Assembly: GCF_027744825.2 (NCBI RefSeq)
Contig: NC_071334.1
Coordinates: 58,347,437 to 58,411,436 of the forward strand
Direction of reading: 5' to 3'
From: Synchiropus splendidus
Lineage: Eukaryota; Chordata; Actinopteri; Syngnathiformes; Callionymidae
DNA: 64,000 bases
The translations under genes were made by a program, and so were the position numbers. The notes under the pieces were generated by a model, which was not told where the DNA came from, did not search any database, and was given only the letters and a program-made list of their open reading frames with translations. Shown here one piece after another: positions 58,101-64,000 of this stretch (position 1 is its first letter; every line of letters starts with the position of its first letter).

Positions 58101-61100
58101 TGTTAATGTTACCACTTGTAGTGCTGTGGAAACGCTTGGTTTTATTGAAACAAATATGCTTGTTTAGTCAAACCATATTCATAACTGAATACACAGTTTC
58201 ACTCTCTTATTGCAGATAAACAAATCATGAAGTTTTAGCTGATGTTGGTGGGGAGATGCATTGTTCTGATTGCTGCACAACCCCGTTGAGATAGGCGAAC
58301 TTTGTGAGCGCAGATTAAATACACGGAGTATATTTCATTTCTTCCGTGGATGAAGACATTGACCCACTTCTTTCATGTATGCGAACATGCTAATGCACAT
58401 ATGAATATGATAATTCGCTCCGACCTAGTTTACGCCAGGGATTGGGTGGGTGGGTGTGGTCTCTTTGTTTGTGGGTGTGACTATGAAAATACTCTCTGAA
58501 TCACTTATTCAGGAGGGCGTGGCCCCGTCTGTGCTTCTTATAATGAATGCAAACTGGCGACTGTATGGACATTTGTATGTCACTCAGGACCTCGTCATCT
58601 GTTCTTTTTCAGTTTCACACGTTTAGAGTCTGTCATGCACACGCATCCTGTTCTCCTTCATCAGTCTTAGTTGTTGTCTCCACTGACACCCAAACATCAC
58701 AAATCCATACAGTCCAGTTTGACTGTCATGACTTGCTAATGTGTCCACATCGACCCGGATCTGGTCCTCATCAAAACTGTCTGACGAAAAACCCCTCCCT
58801 GACCCCTGCCCTCCTCCCCCTGAAGACCTCCACCAACCTGGCTGACCTGTGTGATCTCTGTCTGCTCCCCCCTTCCAATACACCTATTCCCAATAGTCCC
58901 CCCCCCCACCGAGACACACACGCACTCCACCCTTCTGCTGTCACATGTGGTCTAGGCAACCCCCCTCTGATAGCCCCCCCATCCTGACTGCACCTCTGTG
59001 TTCCCCTCCTCCCTGCTTGCATCCCCCACACAACAAGACCGGTCTCCCCCACATCACCCCACCACCTGGCATTGTCCTTTTGTCATCAGACAACTGTGTG
59101 TGTTTGAGTCAACAACAACACAACTTTCTTTGTTTTCATCCAACAAACAATTTAATCAAATATTTTCCTTTAAATGATTTTGAATCTCCAACTGCATTTA
59201 AATTTTAACCAAGGTGTATTGAACATGCTAATAAATATATAAGTGGTTATCGCTTTATAATGATGATAATTTTCTTTCCTGATTACCATGTTATTTCATA
59301 GAAATTATCAAACCGTACTTGAAGCCCATTAATAGTGAAGAATGTGTTTAATTTCATTATTTTTTCAAGCTATATATATATATATATATATACATTACAA
59401 TACATTGCGCCTATGATGTTCAAGGTTTTTTTTTAGTTTGGACATGATTCTGTTGAAGGAAAACGGCTTCCACCTTGATATTCTTCAGCAGGATAAATTT
59501 ATCTCACAAATGTATTATTTACAGACTTGTGAGTTCATGTGTTATGTCAGTGGTGCAAAAATAGCGTGCGTCTGAGGGTGTCAGTCTTCTCTGGTCCAGA
59601 TGGAGGAGCTGTGTATTCGCCATGAAGCTGAACCCATTGTCCACATTATCTGTCAGGACCGAAGCATTGATGCTGCAGCAGTCTGAGTGCAGCAGGGTGA
59701 TCAGCTCTGGATGTTCAGTCACGCCTGCATCTCACCTCTGCTCCAAACATGTTCTGAATCACCTCCTTTCCGCCTGATAATGATGATTCTAGAAGCCGAG
59801 GAGCAGAGCTGCGAGGGAGCAGAGGAGCAGCAGCCATGGATCAGTTAGCTGGTGGAGGAGCAATGCTTCACTACGTGAGAGGCAGCTGTGCCGGGAGGAG
59901 GAGGAGGAAGGCACAGAGGGGGAGGGTGTGAGTGGAGAGTTGGAGGGAGGGTCAGCGGTGGCTCTGCTCTGCATACTGCCTCGGTGATATCTTCATTCAT
60001 TGATTTTAAAGAACACCACCAAGTGGCACAGAGCAGAGATAACAACACAGTGTTTTTCCAGAGAGGAAATTCCAGGTTCACATGGGGAATGACCTTAGCA
60101 GTGCATCATGGGAGTAGGAGGCCGAGAACAAAAGTCAGAGGAAATACTTTATTTCTAAATGTTATATTTTGGTTTTAAAAACTGTTTTGCTGCTCCCCAG
60201 ATCTCCTTTGTCTCTAACAACATGAAATCTTTCCTTTACTAGACTGAAGATATCACCGTGTGAGGAATAAACTGGCGAGTTCGAGTCTGATTTTTTTAAT
60301 GCCTTTCTTTTTCAACTAAAATTAAATGGTCGGTTTGACCATCTATTTTGCAGATAATCTCTGGGTGTAAAGGTTAAAAAAAAGCATTAATCCTCTCCAT
60401 TTAAAATATTTTCGGGGTGGATTATAATGCATTTTCACTTCTTTGTTCCATGGACTCCTCATTGATAAGACGTATTTCCATGCTGGGCCATCTAATCTGA
60501 CCAAGACACAATGGTTAGCATCTCAACCGTGTCCTTTGCTTCACGTCACTCTGCATCTGAGTCTGAGAATCACTTCCTAGATGTTGATTGAAGTCGATCT
60601 CTGATTGGACGCCATGAGCCATCCACATCCTCCATTGGGTTGCATCATGTGTTTGTAACAATATGTAATCCACCACAAGGTTTCTCCTCACCTCTCATCG
60701 CTCCACACCCAGATGGCTTCCCAGTCGTCACCACAAGATTTTTTTTCCCCCTTGGTGTTCCTTCGGATTGTTGCCACAAGTCTGTCTATTTTATTTTTGT
60801 TTTGTTTTCATCCTCCCTAAAAAGCTCCTGCATTAAGTGAAACAAACCTCAATGTTTTAGCAAACTTGATGCCAGCTTTCATCTTAAGAAGTAAGATTAT
60901 ATTTGTTCGACTCGCTTATTGTTACGATGCAAATCTAAGTGCTATGATGTCTCACTTCACTGCCATACAGTATACTAGCAGACTTCTGTATTTATTAAAC
61001 TATAAAATACATCTTACCATCACTCTGTGTGTAAAGTTGTGTGCATGTAAATGTCAAACAGATAAAAATCACCATTTTCACTTTTTTTTATTAAGATTAT

Positions 61101-61217
61101 AATATTTTGTTTTTTACAAATACTTTCTGGAACAGTTTTACCCGGCAATATACAATTTATCAAACACAAAAGTACAAGAATAACAACAAAATATGTAGAG
61201 AATGGCTGAATACTCTC
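53925..61217. other. ptpa-ier5l intergenic region, no gene seen
   Basis: No exon with family resemblance or RNA gene is supported. The interval holds (TA)n arrays at 55.06-55.28 kb, a (GTA)n run near 57897-57917, a C-rich tract at 58.78-59.06 kb, a short (TA)n near 59371-59392, and otherwise unique-looking AT-rich DNA. The right end probably contains the ier5l 3' untranslated region; a minus-strand AATAAA lies at 61218-61223. Confidence 0.5.
55062..55279. repeat. (TA)n arrays separated by a small hairpin
   Basis: An 86-base pure TA run (55062-55147), then unique sequence with a 10-bp-arm hairpin (ccttaaagct, loop acaaa, its complement, 55165-55189), then a mixed TA/GATATA array (55204-55279). 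Confidence 0.9.
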
Positions 61218-62265
61218 TTTATTTTGGTACACATAGTGCTCATAAAGCTAATGCATGGTTCTCTCCGGTTATGGCTAAATCATGAGTTGGCCTTTTTAAA
61301 ACAAAAGGATCATTCTTTTGCAAAAACAAAGTCAAACTCACAAAACCAAGACGTTGTTGGAATCATGAATTACGATGGCGACTCTGAGCAACACGGATGA
61401 TTGAATAGATGGAACCCAAACCGAGGCGCCGTGATGATCTCCATCAAAGAGTTGGACCACCTCAGAAGTTCTTCAGAGTCCTGAACATGTGACTATGAAC
61501 TGCTCGGTATGTGCAAGGCCCAATATCGACCCGGGACAGAACAGCAGAGACATTCAGTCTGACGATAGCTAGCAGTAGTGTGCATTTGTTTTAAGGCAAC
61601 GGAAGTCAAATGGACTCTGTAGACGTGGATCTCCCAAAAACCTGCACATATCACATATGGCACTAACTCTCATTATCGCATCCCTCACACGTTTCTTAAA
61701 TAGATTCTCTTCTTGCAAAAATACATTTCATTTAGAGCTTGTGGAGGGAGACTGGGGTCAGTTTGAAACGCCTCGTCTCTGAAAGGACTTGTGATGTCAT
61801 CAGGTGGAGTCTGAAAACTGTCAGTCTTTAAACGAATCGTTCCAGCAATGAAGCAACACGTTACAGAGTAATTACATTCATTGAGTAGATTCACACGGAA
61901 TTGATAACTTTTTAAGCACTGCCTTTAAAATGAGTAAATATCTTCTGAATTTGGTCAATTTTTTTTCCACTGCATTCATGAATGTTCACCTACAAATGCC
62001 ATGTCAGATTTGGCACTAGCTCCGATCGAGACTTACTGTTTATGAAATTAAATGTATATTTAACTTGTTCGATTTTTTTGAAGTTTTACAGCTGGAATGT
62101 GGGATTACACAGGAAAAAGTTTGGTGACCCAAATTACAACTGGAACCAGGATGGAACAATCACATTGCTGCCAAAAATTCAAACCGAGACTTGTCTGCAT
62201 TAATCTTTTGAAGCAACGAGTTTTCAAACAGGACCCCAGTCTCCCTGTTAATAAAGTGTTTTTTG

Positions 62266-63123
62266 TCAAAAAGCCACTATGGCCCGGGTCCACGCTCCCA
62301 GACTGGCCAGCGCCTGTTTGCTACAGATCTGCTCCAGGTCCGCCTGTCGGCTCAGCAGCCCCGAAAACCCCGAGCCGAAGATGGAGATGAGGTTGGAGAT
62401 GTTGGAAGTGTCCGTGTAGTCCGGGCACGAGTAGGAACACTCCTCTCGCTTCGCCCGTTTGCGAGTCAGAGAACAGTCCGAAAGCTCCTCCACGTCGCAC
62501 ACGCAGCAGCCGAAGTCAACCTTCCGCTTCTTGGCCGGCGACTGCGCGCCCTGGCCGCACTGGAGCGCGTCGCAGCCGCAGTCCTGGTGGAGGTAGCCGT
62601 TCTCCACCGTGGTCACCACATGCGTGTCCAAGTCCAGCACCGTGGTCTGGTTGCAGTGCGTGTTGCTGCTGGCGGTGGCGGCGGGATACTGGTCACACTG
62701 TGGCAGGACAGGAGGCTCCATGCAGCAGCTCCGGTAGTAGGACGCTTCCTGGTCCTTACAGCCGTCCTCCAGAGAAGAGCAGTCCGGGAGGGAGCTCGCT
62801 GTCCGCCCGCTTCTCTGGCACGCAGAGCCGAAGAGAGTCGCCTCCTCCGCCCGCGTCTGCTCCTCGCTGTCCGCCTCTTCCGCGTCCAGATCCAGCGGGT
62901 TCAGCTCCTGGATCTCGTTGCAGACGGTCATCACCTCCTCGTACTGCTGCATCCGGTAGATCTCGGCGTACTTCTGCTTGATGTAGACCTGCCTGGCGTT
63001 CCTCAGCACGTAGGAGACCAGCAGGTTCTTGTGCAGCTTGATGCCTCCTCGCTGCGTCCTGGAGTTGTGGATCTTCATCAAAGAGATGGAGATGAGGCTC
63101 TGCGCGTCCACTGCGCACTCCAT
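62266..63123 (-). CDS. ier5l: immediate early response 5-like protein
   Basis: A single-exon gene of 285 aa. The start ATG at 63121-63123 has an ideal Kozak context (ACCATGG) and gives [20 protein letters not shown], the conserved IER-domain start. The IER domain (about 1-60) includes [20 protein letters not shown] and [14 protein letters not shown]. The middle is low-complexity and Glu/Cys-rich. Basic clusters KKRKV (198-202) and RKRAKR (221-226) look like nuclear localisation signals. The family's C-terminal signature ends [15 protein letters not shown]. It is shorter than human IER5L (about 400 aa), mainly from less low-complexity sequence. IER5-family proteins are growth-factor/stress-induced nuclear proteins reported to recruit PP2A-B55. 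The gene follows ptpa, as in human 9q34.11. Confidence 0.95.
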   Translation of the reverse strand: MECAVDAQSLISISLMKIHNSRTQRGGIKLHKNLLVSYVLRNARQVYIKQKYAEIYRMQQYEEVMTVCNEIQELNPLDLDAEEADSEEQTRAEEATLFGSACQRSGRTASSLPDCSSLEDGCKDQEASYYRSCCMEPPVLPQCDQYPAATASSNTHCNQTTVLDLDTHVVTTVENGYLHQDCGCDALQCGQGAQSPAKKRKVDFGCCVCDVEELSDCSLTRKRAKREECSYSCPDYTDTSNISNLISIFGSGFSGLLSRQADLEQICSKQALASLGAWTRAIVAF

Positions 63124-63274
63124 GGTGTTGATCATATCCACCTCCACGCCGGGAGAGGAGAACAAGCTCTCAGCTATCTCAGCACCGGCGGCTGTTTTCC
63201 AGGAGAGACACTCAAGTCAACTCTGTGGAGAAACATTGAACACAATGATCTGCCTTCCTCAGGAGCCAGCAATC

Positions 63275-63415
63275 ATTTGCAGTCGCCTCGAAACCGGAAA
63301 GTTTTTATAGCCAGCTCTAGAGCCCGCCCCTCCAGGAGCCAGCCAACCAGCTTCCCCGTATTGCTTGATCGACGTGACGGCTCTTTGGAACTATGTCGTG
63401 TGTGGCCAATCAGCT
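63275..63415 (-). promoter_or_regulatory. ier5l core promoter
   Basis: On the minus strand a TATA box (CTATAAAAAC, 63301-63310) lies about 180 bp upstream of the ATG. Just upstream is a GC box (GGGGCGGG, 63323-63330), then a TGACG/ACGTGACG CRE-like motif near 63371-63380. An inverted CCAAT box (CCAAT on the plus strand) is at 63406-63410. Transcription would start near 63275. TATA plus CRE-like and CCAAT elements suit an inducible immediate-early gene. Confidence 0.65.
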
Positions 63416-63944
63416 TCTGGCGGTTCCTCTGTTCTATTCAAATTCCACCCAGGCTGCCGAGCAGGACTGTCCTCATTTCTGCTGCTGCGCTCGCTCAGTT
63501 CCTCATCGCCACATGTGTGGAACCGGGTCTACCGGGTCGCCTGGCTGATCCTTGAGCAATGTTTTGATCGTGACGCACAGTAGCACCAAAGACACAAGGG
63601 CACTGACTTTATTAGACGTAGCCAATAAACAGAAATCCGTTTATGAATACGTTGATAACGTCGCATATGCGCGGTGCCCTATTTTCTCTGCGTGGGAAAA
63701 GTTCTGGAGCCAAAAATGTTGAGCTCACTGTGCCCGAGTCTTTCGCCATTAGATCTGCATGACGCAATTAAAAACTGAAACCAGAGCATATGTTGCATTA
63801 GAAGTGACACATTTTTGATTGGCTCACACCGAGCTACACCAGGGTGGTCACCCCAAATATCGCCAACTTCTGAAATCTCTCAGAAACACTTCACAGAAGA
63901 ACTGGAAAAATGTAGCTATACCTAACCTTCCTTGTTAAAGTGTG

Positions 63945-64000
63945 CAATATTAGATTAGATCACATGGCCTTTATTAGTCCCACAGTGAACATGTCACAGC
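63945..64000 (-). repeat. possible LINE 3' tail cut by window end
   Basis: 'ttagattagat' followed by 'ctttattagtcccacagtg' resembles the 3' end of fish non-LTR elements, read on the minus strand as an AATAAAG-type end with a short TCTAA simple-repeat tail. Only the tail is inside the window. Confidence 0.35.

Noticed and set aside
62263..63555. 430-codon open frame antisense to ier5l and its promoter
   Set aside because: It starts at a non-ATG codon, is Arg/Leu/Val-rich as expected for the complement of a GC-rich coding sequence, has no domain, and lies over a well-identified gene.

Overview
The window is vertebrate nuclear DNA, most likely from a teleost fish. The genes are split by GT..AG introns, simple repeats and decayed hAT/LINE-type elements are frequent, and the encoded proteins are clear vertebrate orthologues. 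No bacterial, viral or organellar gene is seen. Five protein-coding genes can be built exon by exon or as single exons.

Layout. 1-7.0 kb is gene-free, with a few repeat tails. 7.05-8.09 kb (minus) is an intronless Jun-family bZIP gene that looks most like JunD. 8.1-16 kb holds an unidentified broken intronless ORF (11.0-11.6 kb), a small hAT-like element with near-perfect 8-bp target duplications (11.97-12.22 kb) and a CpG-rich block near 13 kb. 16.2-28.7 kb (minus) is a 16-exon type I cytokine receptor of the LIFR/OSMR group, reconstructed to 861 aa. Its introns carry a 97-bp perfect inverted repeat around a (TA)n core and, in intron 1, a ~2.7-kb foldback-like structure built from a 153-bp tandem repeat. 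30.1-35.3 kb (minus) is crat, carnitine O-acetyltransferase, 14 coding exons. It sits head to head, about 490 bp away, with ptpa (plus, 10 exons, 35.8-53.4 kb), the PP2A phosphatase activator. ptpa introns 8 and 9 are long and contain decayed transposon coding fragments and one possible conserved regulatory block. 53.9-61.2 kb shows no gene. 62.27-63.12 kb (minus) is ier5l, a single-exon immediate-early gene with a compact TATA/GC-box promoter.

How the genes relate. crat, ptpa and ier5l are neighbours on human 9q34.11, so this is a conserved syntenic block. The cytokine receptor and Jun gene next to crat are not part of that human neighbourhood as I know it. crat buffers acetyl-CoA in mitochondria and peroxisomes. 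ptpa and ier5l both touch PP2A biology: PTPA activates the catalytic subunit, and IER5-family proteins are reported to bind B55-PP2A. The receptor (JAK/STAT) and the Jun protein (AP-1) are signalling-output genes. Nothing in the sequence shows joint regulation beyond the shared crat/ptpa promoter interval.

The least ordinary structures are the 153-bp-repeat foldback element just downstream of the receptor signal-peptide exon, the (TA)n-cored palindrome, and the receptor itself, which has a short tail without YxxQ motifs. All exon coordinates were read by eye from splice consensus and reading-frame continuity.
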